Assembly (NCBI RefSeq): GCF_012641075.1
Contig: NZ_JAAXLJ010000002.1
Span: 1-64,000, forward strand
From: Secundilactobacillus angelensis
Lineage (GTDB): Bacteria; Bacillota; Bacilli; Lactobacillales; Lactobacillaceae
Direction of reading: 5' to 3'
Length of the DNA: 64,000 nucleotides
Part shown: in pieces, positions 53,739-63,393 of the stretch
Numbering within the stretch: position 1 is the first letter of the stretch
How the letters are laid out: every line of letters starts with the position of its first letter
Notes under the pieces: generated by a model
What the model saw: only the letters and a program-made list of their open reading frames with translations
What the model was told of the DNA's origin: nothing
Databases searched by the model: none
Position numbers and translations under genes: made by a program

Positions 53739-54011
53739 AAATTAAAAAATGATTAAAGCAATGATGAGCAAGAGTAAATTTTTTATCACTTTTAGAGAGT
53801 CTGTGGCTGGTGCAAACAGACAGTGATTAAGGTTGAAAGTAGGCTCTGAGCTGTAGATGCGATGTCTGAGTGTCTACTGGGTGCCCCCGTTATCAAGGCC
53901 AGCGAATACGATTTAATCGTGCTCGTTAAGGTTACGTATGTAACGAAGACAAGGTGGTACCGCGCATTGTAAAGCGCCCTTCGAAGATTTAACTTCGAAG
54001 GGCGCTTTTCT
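53739..54011 (+). promoter_or_regulatory. T-box riboswitch, probable serine (AGU) specifier
   Basis: The T-box motif AAGGTGGTACCGCG is at 53951-53964 and the terminator is 53973-53986 with 53993-54006 plus a T-run. In Stem I, GTTGAA is followed by AGT-A at 53838-53841. The hisS T-box in this window has GTTGAA followed by GAC-A, the Asp codon expected there, so the same register here gives AGU, serine. The bulge UGGU could pair with G73 by wobble, as it must in the Asp leader. GUA (Val) is possible if the register shifts by one. Confidence 0.85.
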
Positions 54012-54053
54012 CATTTTATTTTAATTTTACTATTTGATCAGGAGGAATGATAT

Positions 54054-54797
54054 ATGACAGCATCTTTGATTCACAAACTAGCTTCCATGGACCAGCCCAT
54101 TATTCCAGCGGCTGGCGATGGCCAAACCATGACTTTATTAAGTCAATCAACGTTTCCCGCTCTTTTTTTGGATGGTACGTTAACTACCCAAACATTATTG
54201 GACGAGAACAATCAGGGCTTACTGACCTTATCAGAATACGCCAAGTTTTGCCGTGACATGGCCCTTAAGAAAACGACCCCACTGATTGGTGATCTCCAAT
54301 CCGGCTTTGGTAGCCCACTGAATACCTACTACGCAGCTCAAGAGCTGGAACGGTCAGGCGCAGATACTATCATTTTAAATGATCAAACTTATCCATCCCA
54401 TTCACTTAACCGACCAACAACGACCACGCCGGCTGATTTACTTGGAAAAACCAAAGCAGCACAGGATGGCTTAGAAAACGATGCCACCGAATTATGGATC
54501 AAGTTGGAGGGTATTTGGGATTATGGCACCGAGGGCTTCCAACAGCGACTGCATTACCTCGCTAATATCGGTGCGGATGCAATTATCATCGACCACTACA
54601 CCGATGATCAATTAAACGCCATTATCGCCTCAACGCCAGAACTGCCTATTATCGCAACTTGGACGCCTAATACCCCACATAAATCAGGCATCACCGCTTG
54701 GTTAGATACGGGTTATCTGGCCCGTCAAGCTCAACAGGCTCGACAACAGGCTCTGACTGAACTCAAGAAAGGAGCAATTGAATATGCTGAAAAATGA
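54054..54797 (+). CDS. Isocitrate lyase/PEP mutase superfamily protein, catalytic motifs lost
   Basis: A 247-residue TIM-barrel homologue of the next gene. It keeps the overall pattern (AAGDGQTM, TLLSQSTFPALFL, then EYAKFCRDMALKKTTPLIGD), but where the partner has DADTGYG it reads DLQSGFG, where the partner has EDQVWPKRCGH it reads NDQTYPSHS, and the catalytic Cys is gone. It is therefore either a different enzyme of the family or a non-catalytic partner. GGAGGA precedes ATG 54054; its end overlaps the start of the next gene. First gene under the T-box. Confidence 0.72.
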   Translation: MTASLIHKLASMDQPIIPAAGDGQTMTLLSQSTFPALFLDGTLTTQTLLDENNQGLLTLSEYAKFCRDMALKKTTPLIGDLQSGFGSPLNTYYAAQELERSGADTIILNDQTYPSHSLNRPTTTTPADLLGKTKAAQDGLENDATELWIKLEGIWDYGTEGFQQRLHYLANIGADAIIIDHYTDDQLNAIIASTPELPIIATWTPNTPHKSGITAWLDTGYLARQAQQARQQALTELKKGAIEYAEK

Positions 54798-55689
54798 TCG
54801 CATGCGTCACCAATTTAAAACCGATGTCATGAGCGGCCACATTGTTCGAATGATGGTTGCACCAGATGCCCTAGCCGCTAAAATTGCTCAATCTTGTGGC
54901 GCCAAAGCAGTCTTTAGCGCCGGTTACGCCACCAGCGCATCCGCGCTAGCCATGCCAGACCGGGGCATCAGCGATTTTGGTTTTGCACTAGAACGCTGCC
55001 GAGAAATCATTAACGCCGTCGATATCCCCGTATTCGCCGATGCCGATACCGGCTATGGTGACCTAGACAACGTTAAACGAACCGTTGAATGTTACGAAGC
55101 CATCGGTGCCACCGGAATCTTCATCGAAGACCAGGTTTGGCCAAAACGTTGCGGCCATATGGATGGTAAAAAAGTTGAACCTACTGAAGTCCTTGAAGCA
55201 AAGATCAAGGCAGCTAAGGCAGCGCGCAAGCATGACGATTTCCTGATTATGTCACGAACGGATGCCCGAGCCGTTTACGGGTTGGACGATGCCATTGAAC
55301 GCAGTAAGCGTTACAAGGCAGCTGGTGCAGACCTCATCTTCATTGAAGCACCCCAAAGCAGCGAGGAACTAGAAAAAATCCATGAAGCTTTCCCCGATAC
55401 ACCTATGATGGCCAATATGATTGAAGACGGTAAGACTCCCTTGACGAAGACAGAGGACCTGGAGCGTCTAGGTTTCAACATCGTGGTTCATCCGAACGCC
55501 ATGACTTACACGCAAACCTACGCTGAAGAACAGCTGGTTAAAACACTGCAACGCGACGGCACCACCAAAGCTTATAAAGATCACATGATCACTTTTCCAA
55601 AGTTCAATGAATTTGTCGGCTTAGATAAAGTCAATGCTCGAGACGCGATGTACGCACCAGAAAAAATGGCCCAATTCATGACTGACTAA
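54784..55689 (+). CDS. Isocitrate lyase/methylisocitrate lyase-type enzyme
   Basis: A 301-residue lyase of the ICL/PEP-mutase superfamily. FADADTGYG carries the metal-binding Asp residues, EDQVWPKRCGH holds the lyase-type catalytic Cys (K-R/K-C-G-H), and MSRTDARAVYG and IFIEAPQSSEEL complete the barrel. The Cys motif means a carbon-carbon lyase (isocitrate, methylisocitrate, dimethylmalate or similar, giving an oxo-acid plus pyruvate, succinate or similar), not a phosphonate mutase. ATG 54784 lies 9 bases after GAAAGGAG and overlaps the preceding gene by 14 bases. Substrate unknown. Confidence 0.85.
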   Translation: MLKNDRMRHQFKTDVMSGHIVRMMVAPDALAAKIAQSCGAKAVFSAGYATSASALAMPDRGISDFGFALERCREIINAVDIPVFADADTGYGDLDNVKRTVECYEAIGATGIFIEDQVWPKRCGHMDGKKVEPTEVLEAKIKAAKAARKHDDFLIMSRTDARAVYGLDDAIERSKRYKAAGADLIFIEAPQSSEELEKIHEAFPDTPMMANMIEDGKTPLTKTEDLERLGFNIVVHPNAMTYTQTYAEEQLVKTLQRDGTTKAYKDHMITFPKFNEFVGLDKVNARDAMYAPEKMAQFMTD

Positions 55690-55721
55690 CCCAGCATTTA
55701 AAATCATAGGAGGCAACGCCA

Positions 55722-57014
55722 ATGGAAGCATCTGCAATGAATCTAGAAACTCAACTCAACACAGCAAAGGAGACCCCACTATTTTATAAAGTTTTCGGCT
55801 TAGCGGGTGCCGGCATCATGTTAGATGCCGCTGACGTTTACATAGCTGGCGCAATCAACGGTGCCATCACTAGTTCGGGATTTGCGAGTATTCAGCAAGG
55901 ATCAATGTTCCTATCCAGTGGCTTTTTAGGCCTCTTCATTGGCTCATTGCTCGCTGGTTACATCGGCGACTTTTATGGCCGCAAGAAATCCTATCAGTAT
56001 AACTTACTCTTATTCGGTGCCTTCACGCTACTGTCAGCCTTCGCACCGAATATCATTATCCTAACGATTTTCCGTTTACTAGCGGCAACTGGTCTAGGCG
56101 CAGAAATTGTTACCAGCTACGCCATTGTCAATGAGTTTGCACCGATCAAACGTCGTGGTCACTGGTCTGGTATGACGGCGATAGTTGCCAACAGTGGCGC
56201 ACCATTTACGCTGTTGATTGCCACCTTCATGATTCCCAAGTTTGGCTGGCGCTCAATGTTCCTATTAATCGGTATTCTGGCACTCATCTTGTGGTTCGCC
56301 CGTCGTCATTTCCCCGAATCACCTCGTTGGCTGCTCTCTAAGGGACGTAACGAAGAAGCTAATGCCATCATCAAACAACTTACCACTCGCGGTTTGTACG
56401 AAGAAGGCGAACTTCAAGATAAAAACGAAGCCATCAGCCACATTAGTTTTGGCAAAGGTTTGTTTATTGCTATTATCGCGGTTAGTGCCACCCTGCTTTG
56501 TCAATACACCTTCACCACTTGGGTACCAACCTTACTGCTCAAACGTGGTATCAGTATCGTTAGCTCCATTGGTTTCTCAGCCATCATGATGATTGGTGCC
56601 CCAATCGGCTCGGCTATCGGTGCTGGTTTGGTTGACCGTGCCGGCCGCAAAAAGGTCATCATCCCCGGCTTCATTGCTGTAGCAATCCTCGGTATCGCTT
56701 ATGCGTACGAGACCACAACCCTTGGTATTATCATTAACGGGTTCTTGCTGACAGTGACGTTGTACATTCTGGTTGCTACTGTGGTTAGTATTTATACCAA
56801 CGAATTATTCGAGACCAGTCACCGTTTCCGCGGCGCCGGTATCGCTAATGGTATCTCAAAATTATTAAACGTTTTGATGCCAACCTTAGTGGCTTTTATC
56901 ATCACCACTTCATCACCCTCGTTCCTGTACTACGGCATTGCAGCAATCGCCGTTGTTGCTGCCATCATCATCGCGGCCTTTGGTCCTGAAACAGATCAAA
57001 AAGCGATTAAATAA
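55722..57014 (+). CDS. MFS metabolite:proton symporter
   Basis: A 430-residue, 12-helix transporter of the sugar/metabolite symporter class: LDAADVYIAGAI in helix 1, GSLLAGYIGDFYGRKKSY (motif A), FPESPRWLLSKGR after helix 6, and the repeated GLVDRAGRKKV. This branch moves organic acids, aromatic acids or sugars with protons. It follows the lyase by 32 bases with a GGAGG site, so it probably imports the lyase substrate or exports a product. The operon ends at the terminator 57019-57060. Confidence 0.85.
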   Translation: MEASAMNLETQLNTAKETPLFYKVFGLAGAGIMLDAADVYIAGAINGAITSSGFASIQQGSMFLSSGFLGLFIGSLLAGYIGDFYGRKKSYQYNLLLFGAFTLLSAFAPNIIILTIFRLLAATGLGAEIVTSYAIVNEFAPIKRRGHWSGMTAIVANSGAPFTLLIATFMIPKFGWRSMFLLIGILALILWFARRHFPESPRWLLSKGRNEEANAIIKQLTTRGLYEEGELQDKNEAISHISFGKGLFIAIIAVSATLLCQYTFTTWVPTLLLKRGISIVSSIGFSAIMMIGAPIGSAIGAGLVDRAGRKKVIIPGFIAVAILGIAYAYETTTLGIIINGFLLTVTLYILVATVVSIYTNELFETSHRFRGAGIANGISKLLNVLMPTLVAFIITTSSPSFLYYGIAAIAVVAAIIIAAFGPETDQKAIK

Positions 57015-57018
57015 CACT

Positions 57019-57060
57019 CAAAAAGCTGCATTTCCTTCAATCGGAAATGCAGCTTTTTTG
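57019..57060. terminator. Bidirectional terminator
   Basis: AGCTGCATTTCC pairs with GGAAATGCAGCT, with A and T runs outside. It serves the lyase operon (plus) and aspS (minus). Confidence 0.9.
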
Positions 57061-57075
57061 ATTTAAAGTAAAGGG

Positions 57076-58875
57076 TTATTTCTCATCCTTACCTTCATCG
57101 TCATCCTTAGTAACAAACAGGCTTAAATCTTGCAATTGTCTGTCTGAAACCGTGGTTGGTGCTGAAGTTAATGGTTCGATTGCCTTGGAGTTCTTAGGGA
57201 AGGCAATTACGTCTCGGATGTTGCCACGCTTAGCAAGCAAGCGGGCAAAGCGATCCAAGCCGATTGCCAGACCACCATGAGGCGGAAAACCGTAATCTAA
57301 AGCATTTAGCAGGTAACCAAATTGGTCTTCTGCCCGTTCTTTAGTGAAGCCTAATGCCTTAAACATCTTCATTTGGAGGTCACGGGTGTGGATACGAATC
57401 GATCCGCCACCTAATTCCAAACCGTTCAAGATAATATCATAGCTTTGAGCATAGGCTTTATGAGGATCTTCACCTTCGTCCAAGTAATGCTCGTCGCCGG
57501 CCTTTGGCATGGTGAATGGATGATGGGCTGGCACCCAACGCTTCAAATCCACATCGTAGTCAAACAGTGGCCAGTTAACGACCCAGAGAAAGGCAAACTT
57601 GGATTCGTCGATTAAACCGAGCTCTTCAGCAATCGTCCGACGCAGGTAATCCAAAGTCTGTGCGACTACTCGGCTAGAATCACAAGCAAATAACAGCATA
57701 TCACCTGGTTTGGCACCAGTTCGTTCGGTAATTGCCTTGTATAATTCGGCATTATCCTTGAAGAACTTAGCAATTGGCCCGGTAAAGTTATCTTCAGTAA
57801 CCTTCAACCAAGGTAAGCCCTTAGCACCGAAACGATCGATATGTTCAACAAACTTATCAATATCCTTCCGTGAGTACTTGTCAGCACCACCTGGAACGGC
57901 AATGGCTTTAACTTGGCCACCATCTTTAAGCACGTTATTGAAGACGTTAAAGCCTAAGTTATCGACTAAATCGCCTAAATCTTTCAGTTCCATGCCAAAC
58001 CGGACATCTGGTTGGTCGGTACCAAAGCGAGCCATAGATTGATCCCAGTCTAACCGATCGAATGGTAATTTAACATCAACACCCAAAGTTTCCTTCATGA
58101 CCTTAGCAATCAAGCCTTCAGTCAGATCCTGAATTTCTTCAGCATCTAAGAAAGAAGTTTCCATATCGATTTGGGTAAATTCAGGTTGACGGTCACCACG
58201 TAAATCTTCGTCACGGAAACAACGCGCGATTTGGTAGTATCGGTCAAAACCAGCACCCATCAGCAATTGCTTAAACAGTTGTGGGGATTGTGGTAAAGCG
58301 TAGAAATGACCTGGGTAAACCCGTGAAGGTACCAGATAATCCCGGGCTCCTTCTGGCGTTGACTTGGTCAAATCTGGGGTTTCAATATCGATGAACCCTT
58401 GTGAATCAAAGTAGCTGTGAACCGACTGAGTGATCCGGTTACGAATCATCAGCCCACGCTGCATCTCGGGCCGACGAAGATCCAAGTAACGGTACTTCAA
58501 CCGCAGATCATCGGAAACGTTGATGTCGTCTTGAATGTAGAATGGCGGGTTTTTAGCCTTGTTTAACAGGTTGATTTGAGATACCCGAACTTCAATTTTA
58601 CCAGTCCGCATCTTGTCATTAACTTCATGTTCCGCACGATGAACCACGTGGCCCTTTACTTCAATGACGTATTCGTTTCGTAACTGATCAGCAACAGCTA
58701 GTGCATCCTTGTCGAATTCCTCGCTGAATACTAATTGAACGATGCCTTCACGATCCCGTAAATCAATAAAAATTAAACCACCTAAATCACGACGCTTTTG
58801 AACCCAGCCCTTGAGGACGACATCTTGATCAAGATATTTTTCGTCCACTAGACCAGCGTATGTTGTTCGCTTCAT
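57076..58875 (-). CDS. aspS: Aspartyl-tRNA synthetase
   Basis: A 599-residue bacterial-type enzyme: N-terminal OB anticodon domain ([22 protein letters not shown]), class II motif 2 ([26 protein letters not shown]), GAD insertion domain, and motif 3 ([13 protein letters not shown]). Length is typical of the bacterial form. It follows hisS by 12 bases, as in most Firmicutes, under a T-box that reads aspartate. Confidence 0.97.
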   Translation of the reverse strand: MKRTTYAGLVDEKYLDQDVVLKGWVQKRRDLGGLIFIDLRDREGIVQLVFSEEFDKDALAVADQLRNEYVIEVKGHVVHRAEHEVNDKMRTGKIEVRVSQINLLNKAKNPPFYIQDDINVSDDLRLKYRYLDLRRPEMQRGLMIRNRITQSVHSYFDSQGFIDIETPDLTKSTPEGARDYLVPSRVYPGHFYALPQSPQLFKQLLMGAGFDRYYQIARCFRDEDLRGDRQPEFTQIDMETSFLDAEEIQDLTEGLIAKVMKETLGVDVKLPFDRLDWDQSMARFGTDQPDVRFGMELKDLGDLVDNLGFNVFNNVLKDGGQVKAIAVPGGADKYSRKDIDKFVEHIDRFGAKGLPWLKVTEDNFTGPIAKFFKDNAELYKAITERTGAKPGDMLLFACDSSRVVAQTLDYLRRTIAEELGLIDESKFAFLWVVNWPLFDYDVDLKRWVPAHHPFTMPKAGDEHYLDEGEDPHKAYAQSYDIILNGLELGGGSIRIHTRDLQMKMFKALGFTKERAEDQFGYLLNALDYGFPPHGGLAIGLDRFARLLAKRGNIRDVIAFPKNSKAIEPLTSAPTTVSDRQLQDLSLFVTKDDDEGKDEK

Positions 58876-58887
58876 CTTTTTCTCCTC

Positions 58888-60174
58888 TTATTCAATATTT
58901 GAAATCACACTGGCAAAGTTATTCATAACGTCTGCCATCGGCGCTGAAACTTCATTACCAGAGTCCATATTCTTAACGTGAATCGTCTTAGCAGCCAACT
59001 CGGCTTCACCAACGGTCAATGTATAAGCGGCACTTAGACGATCGGCCGTCTTAAACTGTGCCTTGGGTTTACGGGCCAGGTAATCTCGGTCCGCCGAATA
59101 ATCCTGTGCACGTAAGGCTTGAACCACTTGTAAAGTCGTCGCATTGGCTTCATCACCGATGCCGACAACGTAAGCATCAAGATGATGTTCCTCTGGAAAT
59201 TCAACACCCTCAGCTTCCATCAGTAAGATCAGTCGTTCCATTCCTAGACCAAAACCGACGCCAGAAACCTCCGGACCGCCTAACTCTTCAACCAGACCGT
59301 TGTACCGACCACCGGCACACACCGTAGTGTAACCGTGGCCTAACGCTTTGGAGTCGACCATGAATTCAAAAATGGTGTGGTTATAGTAATCCAGGCCACG
59401 AACCATCGTTGGATCAACCACGTAGTCGATGTTTAAAGCCGTTAGCAGACTTTTAACTTGGTCAAAATGATCCTTAGCCGCTGGCGTCAGATAATCCAGA
59501 ATCGATGGTGCATCCGCCACAAACTGCTGATCCTTTTGATCTTTGCTGTCCAATACTCGTAACGGGTTCTTGTGCAGCCGAACTTGGGAATCTTCACTCA
59601 GCTCATCATAATGTGGCTCCAAATAATCGATCAAGGCTTGACGGTAATTATCCCGAGTTTCTTTATCACCAAGCGTGTTAATGGCCAAACGCAGGTTAGG
59701 AATCCCGAAATGCTTAAACAGATCCTTTCCCATAGCAATAACTTCAACATCGAGTGCCGGTTCATCCGAACCAAAAGCCTCCACACCGATTTGATGAAAT
59801 TCCCGTTGCCGACCAGACTGTGGCCGTTCATAGCGGTACATCTGACCCATGTAGTAGGTCTTGAATGGCTTTTGAACTTCCGGACCATAGAGCTTGTTTT
59901 CTACGAACGCCCGAACAACTCCAGCTGTTCCTTCTGGCCGCAAGCTAATGTGACGGTCACCCTTGTCTTTAAAATCATACATTTCTTTGGTGACAATATC
60001 TGAAGTGTCCCCAGAAGTTCTAGAAAAAACTTCAAAATTTTCAAATAACGGTGTCCGGATTTCTTCGAACCGATATTTTTTGAATACTTGACGCGCAACG
60101 GTTTCCACGTATTGCCAGTGCTGACTCTCACCGGGCAAAATATCCGCAGTACCTTTAGGTCGCTGATAACGCAT
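58888..60174 (-). CDS. hisS: Histidyl-tRNA synthetase
   Basis: A 428-residue class II enzyme. [12 protein letters not shown] starts it; motif 2 is [38 protein letters not shown] is the histidine loop; motif 3 [11 protein letters not shown]. The C-terminal domain binds the anticodon. First gene of the hisS-aspS operon. Confidence 0.97.
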   Translation of the reverse strand: MRYQRPKGTADILPGESQHWQYVETVARQVFKKYRFEEIRTPLFENFEVFSRTSGDTSDIVTKEMYDFKDKGDRHISLRPEGTAGVVRAFVENKLYGPEVQKPFKTYYMGQMYRYERPQSGRQREFHQIGVEAFGSDEPALDVEVIAMGKDLFKHFGIPNLRLAINTLGDKETRDNYRQALIDYLEPHYDELSEDSQVRLHKNPLRVLDSKDQKDQQFVADAPSILDYLTPAAKDHFDQVKSLLTALNIDYVVDPTMVRGLDYYNHTIFEFMVDSKALGHGYTTVCAGGRYNGLVEELGGPEVSGVGFGLGMERLILLMEAEGVEFPEEHHLDAYVVGIGDEANATTLQVVQALRAQDYSADRDYLARKPKAQFKTADRLSAAYTLTVGEAELAAKTIHVKNMDSGNEVSAPMADVMNNFASVISNIE

Positions 60175-60212
60175 AGTATCTTCCTTTCCGATTTTCGTTC
60201 TCGTGCAAAAAA

Positions 60213-60420
60213 ATAAAAAGCACCCTTGTTTTCACAAGGGTGCTTCGCACGGTACCACCTTAAATTAACTCATCCATAACGTTGGACACGAATAATCACT
60301 TATTCACCTCAAAAGTGTCTTCAACTTCCCGCCTGCTATATCTTCTCATCAACCAGATATTTTCTGAAAGTCACGGGTTATTTACTCATCTTTTTCATCG
60401 GTGTTTCATTTATTTAACTA
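60213..60420 (-). promoter_or_regulatory. T-box riboswitch of hisS-aspS, aspartate (GAC) specifier
   Basis: The minus strand has Stem I with GTTGAA followed by GAC-A (specifier 60319-60317), the T-box AAGGTGGTACCGTG and a terminator (60218-60245) with a U-run. GAC fits tRNA-Asp. The bulge UGGU would pair with G73 by wobble. Thus the operon responds to aspartate, not histidine. Confidence 0.85.
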
Positions 60421-60426
60421 ACAATA

Positions 60427-60455
60427 AGACTACTCAGTTCACATCCAAAAGTCAA
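60427..60455 (-). promoter_or_regulatory. hisS-aspS promoter
   Basis: On the minus strand TTGACT (60455-60450), 17-base spacer, TAGTCT (60432-60427). Confidence 0.75.
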
Positions 60456-60534
60456 GGACGTTTTGGCTAGAGACTGTATCTTTAACAAAAAATATCCTAT
60501 AATTAAAATCAAAAAACTAATCGAGGAAACCAAT

Positions 60535-61383
60535 TTGAACTACCTTAAACAACACTGGCAACAAATCGCAATATCGTTTGCTGTGCTACTGACCCTCGGC
60601 ATTGCCGTCTTTCAAACAGTGCGTCAAGACCGATTAACGACACCGATTGCAAATATCAATGTCCGAACGGGCCCTAACATTAATTACCAAACGAAGGCAA
60701 TCTTGAAAAAAGGTCAAGCCGTTTACATTGTTCAAAAAAAGAATAACTGGTACAAAGTCCGCTATGATGATCATCAGTTCGGCTGGGTAGCCAGTTGGCT
60801 GATCAACCAATCGGGCAAAATTCAAACGGCAACCAACCTTTCTGAAGCCACCATCGTTTTGGATCCTGGCCACGGTGGCAGCGACTCTGGCGCACTATCA
60901 ATTGATCAGCATCACGATGAGAAGACTTACACTCTGCAACTAGCAAAAAAGGTCCGCGCACAGCTCACCGCTCGTGGGGCTCACGTTATCATGACACGTA
61001 CTGGCGACCAAACCGTGTCGCTGGGCGCTCGACCAGAAATGGCAACGGATAATCATGCGGATGCCTTCATCAGTTTTCATTATGACTCTAGCCCTAGCAA
61101 TAACCTAGGCTCTGGCTTCACCACGTACTATTACCATGCCAATACCTCATTAAAACTAGCTCACACAATTAATCAGCATTTAACTGGCTTGCCGCTGGAA
61201 AATAAGGGTGTCGAAGTTGGCAATTTTGAAGTCATTCGTGACAATTTAAGACCCGCGCTACTCCTCGAGATGGGTTACATCAATACTGCCAAAGACTTCA
61301 AAGAAATCGAAAATCCAGCTTATCAAAACCAGGTTGCCAAGGATGTTACAAACGGTTTAGCGGCCTACTTTAACAATAAATAA
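60535..61383 (+). CDS. N-acetylmuramoyl-L-alanine amidase with SH3b domain
   Basis: A 282-residue membrane-anchored wall hydrolase. Residues ~8-30 are a signal anchor (IAISFAVLLTLGIAVF). A bacterial SH3 domain follows (IANINVRTGPNINYQTKAIL ... NNWYKVRYDDHQFGWVASWL). The amidase_3 domain has zinc ligands in LDPGHGGSDSGA, EKTYTLQLAKK and ISFHYDSS, and the catalytic Glu in LLEMGYI. It cleaves peptide stems from glycan and probably acts in cell separation. TTG 60535 is chosen because GAGGAAA lies just upstream and the product then begins right before the anchor. Confidence 0.9.
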   Translation: MNYLKQHWQQIAISFAVLLTLGIAVFQTVRQDRLTTPIANINVRTGPNINYQTKAILKKGQAVYIVQKKNNWYKVRYDDHQFGWVASWLINQSGKIQTATNLSEATIVLDPGHGGSDSGALSIDQHHDEKTYTLQLAKKVRAQLTARGAHVIMTRTGDQTVSLGARPEMATDNHADAFISFHYDSSPSNNLGSGFTTYYYHANTSLKLAHTINQHLTGLPLENKGVEVGNFEVIRDNLRPALLLEMGYINTAKDFKEIENPAYQNQVAKDVTNGLAAYFNNK

Positions 61384-61406
61384 TTTAAAGAAAGGATCGA
61401 TGATAT

Positions 61407-62240
61407 ATGGATCATACATGGCTTCAGCAATTGCCAATTAAGTCAATTACCAGCGTCACACCAGTATCCGGGGGTGACATTAATCAAGCTTATCGCCTGG
61501 AAACAGCTTCTAAACCCTATTTCCTACTGGTCCAACCAAACCGAGAACAAACTTTTTATCAACACGAAATCGAGGGCCTCAAGTTATTGGCTCAAGCAGC
61601 TCTTGTCCCAGAAGTCATCGCCTCAGGTCAAATCAATGGCGATGCTTACCTGATTTTGTCTTGGCTGGATGCTGGAAACGGCAACCAGTATGACCTTGGT
61701 CAGCTGGTTGCTCATGTGCACCAGATTCATCATGATCAGTTCGGGTTCGACCACGATGTGACAGGTAAATTACCAAAGATCAATACTTGGCAAGCCAATT
61801 GGGGTGATTTTTACGTCCATCAACGGCTTGAAGTGCTTGCGAAACGGGCAGCTGAACACGGCCTGTGGAATCAAAATAGACAGGGCCACTTACAGCGGCT
61901 CTGCCAAATCATTCTTGATTATTATCAAACTCACGAAAGCATGCCAAGTTTATTGCATGGTGATCTCTGGTTTGGCAACGTCATGTTTACCGCAGATGGT
62001 AAACCCGCGTTAATCGATCCAGACGTCCTTTACGGTGAGCGAGAATTCGATCTGGCAATGACAACCGTTTTTGGTGGTTTCAATGACCAGTTCTACAAGG
62101 GATATAATGATACTTACCCACTAGAAGCCGATTTTCAGCAGCGATTGCCATGGTATCAACTTTACTATCTCATGGCTCACCTGAATTTATTTGGCGAAAG
62201 CTATGGTGGATCTGTAGACCGAATCCTCAGTGCTTACTGA
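61407..62240 (+). CDS. Fructosamine-3-kinase-like phosphotransferase
   Basis: A 277-residue kinase-fold enzyme: GGDINQAYRL nucleotide loop, catalytic loop LLHGDLWFGNVMF and metal motif LIDPDVLYGEREFDLAM. This branch phosphorylates glycated (Amadori) amines or related sugar amines, starting their removal. A ribosome site AAAGGAT lies close before ATG 61407. It ends overlapping the convergent HAD gene by 7 bases, without a clear terminator. The neighbouring amidase and dtd give no pathway link. Confidence 0.85.
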   Translation: MDHTWLQQLPIKSITSVTPVSGGDINQAYRLETASKPYFLLVQPNREQTFYQHEIEGLKLLAQAALVPEVIASGQINGDAYLILSWLDAGNGNQYDLGQLVAHVHQIHHDQFGFDHDVTGKLPKINTWQANWGDFYVHQRLEVLAKRAAEHGLWNQNRQGHLQRLCQIILDYYQTHESMPSLLHGDLWFGNVMFTADGKPALIDPDVLYGEREFDLAMTTVFGGFNDQFYKGYNDTYPLEADFQQRLPWYQLYYLMAHLNLFGESYGGSVDRILSAY

Positions 62241-62878
62241 AGTAACGCCTGCTGTAATCCCACTACGTTAGTTACATCAATTTTCGGGTGACTGGCACGC
62301 GCATCAATTAACCGACCGGGGTCAAATAAAGCGCCAGCAATACCAGCGTTGTGCCCTGCATCGATGTCTAACGTCCGGTCACCAATCATAATTGCAGATC
62401 CTCGTTGAATATTATGGCGTTCAATTAAAGCATTCAGAGAAGCCGGATCCGGCTTCCTGGGAAATGGCTGTTCACTGGTGACTGCATCAGTGAACAGCTT
62501 TTTGATACCTGCTGTCTGCAATAACTGCATGGCACTTTGATTACGGTGAGTCAATAAGTAGTGTTGCCCACCTTGATCTGCCAGTCGTTGCAGCAATGCT
62601 AACATCCCGTCAAAAGGCTGGGCCTGGGCAATATGTCGTGGTTCAATCTGACGGTAATCTTTTTCTAAACGGCCTGCATCAATACTAAACAACGCACTGA
62701 ATTTCTGTAAAGCAGTTCCCATTGAATGCTGACGCATGGTCTCGTAAATTTCCTGTTCGTCCAGCTCAATTTCGGATACCCGTTGTTGAATTAGCGCCTG
62801 CATGAAGGCTCGGACCATAATGGGATACGTGTCGAAAATTGTGCCATCAAAGTCCCAGAAAAATGTTTGGTATGTCAT
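62234..62878 (-). CDS. HAD-family phosphatase (phosphoglycolate phosphatase-like)
   Basis: A 214-residue HAD hydrolase: FWDFDGTIFDT (motif I, nucleophile Asp), LLTHRN (motif II), KPDP (motif III Lys) and MIGDRTLDIDAGHNAG (motif IV). The helical cap makes it subfamily IA. Substrate unknown; small sugar or organic phosphates are usual. ATG 62878 follows AAGGAG by 8 bases. It lies 10 bases after dtd, in the same operon. Confidence 0.88.
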   Translation of the reverse strand: MTYQTFFWDFDGTIFDTYPIMVRAFMQALIQQRVSEIELDEQEIYETMRQHSMGTALQKFSALFSIDAGRLEKDYRQIEPRHIAQAQPFDGMLALLQRLADQGGQHYLLTHRNQSAMQLLQTAGIKKLFTDAVTSEQPFPRKPDPASLNALIERHNIQRGSAIMIGDRTLDIDAGHNAGIAGALFDPGRLIDARASHPKIDVTNVVGLQQALLQ

Positions 62879-62888
62879 CTTACACTCC

Positions 62889-63335
62889 TTATAAGTCTGC
62901 ACTGTCAAAAATAATCGTCACGGGGCCATCGTTAACCAAGCTGACTTGCATATCAGCGCCAAATTCACCGGTTTCAACTTGAATACCGGCTTGCCGTAAT
63001 TTTTGATTAAACCGTTCGTAGATTTCTTTCGCGTGATCCGGTGCCCCCGCTTTAGTAAAACTTGGCCGGTTACCCTTCTTGGTATCCGCGTACAAGGTAA
63101 ACTGGGACACCGACAGAATAGCGCCACCGATATCTTCAATGGATAGATTCATTTTCCCAGCATCGTCAGAAAACACGCGTAACTTTGAGATCTTATGGAC
63201 GTAGTAATCAATCTCGTCTTCGCCATCAGTATCTGATGCGCCAAATAATATGAGGTACCCCTGCTTGATTTTTCCAACTACTTGATCTTCAATTGCGACC
63301 TGTGCTGAGGTCACCCGTTGTAATACAATTCGCAA
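62889..63335 (-). CDS. dtd: D-aminoacyl-tRNA deacylase
   Basis: A 148-residue enzyme that hydrolyses D-aminoacyl-tRNA (and Gly-tRNA-Ala). [13 protein letters not shown] opens it, [17 protein letters not shown] carries the conserved SQFTL motif and VNDGPVTI the GPVT motif. It sits downstream of rel, as in many Firmicutes, but a strong terminator lies between. Confidence 0.96.
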   Translation of the reverse strand: MRIVLQRVTSAQVAIEDQVVGKIKQGYLILFGASDTDGEDEIDYYVHKISKLRVFSDDAGKMNLSIEDIGGAILSVSQFTLYADTKKGNRPSFTKAGAPDHAKEIYERFNQKLRQAGIQVETGEFGADMQVSLVNDGPVTIIFDSADL

Positions 63336-63359
63336 ATTAAAACCTCCCTACTGACATCA

Positions 63360-63388
63360 AAACGACACGGCTGACCGTGTCGTTTTTA
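63360..63388. terminator. Bidirectional terminator between rel and dtd
   Basis: ACGACACGG (63362-63370) pairs with CCGTGTCGT (63375-63383), with U4-5 on the minus strand. dtd needs its own promoter or read-through. Confidence 0.85.
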
Positions 63389-63393
63389 AACTG

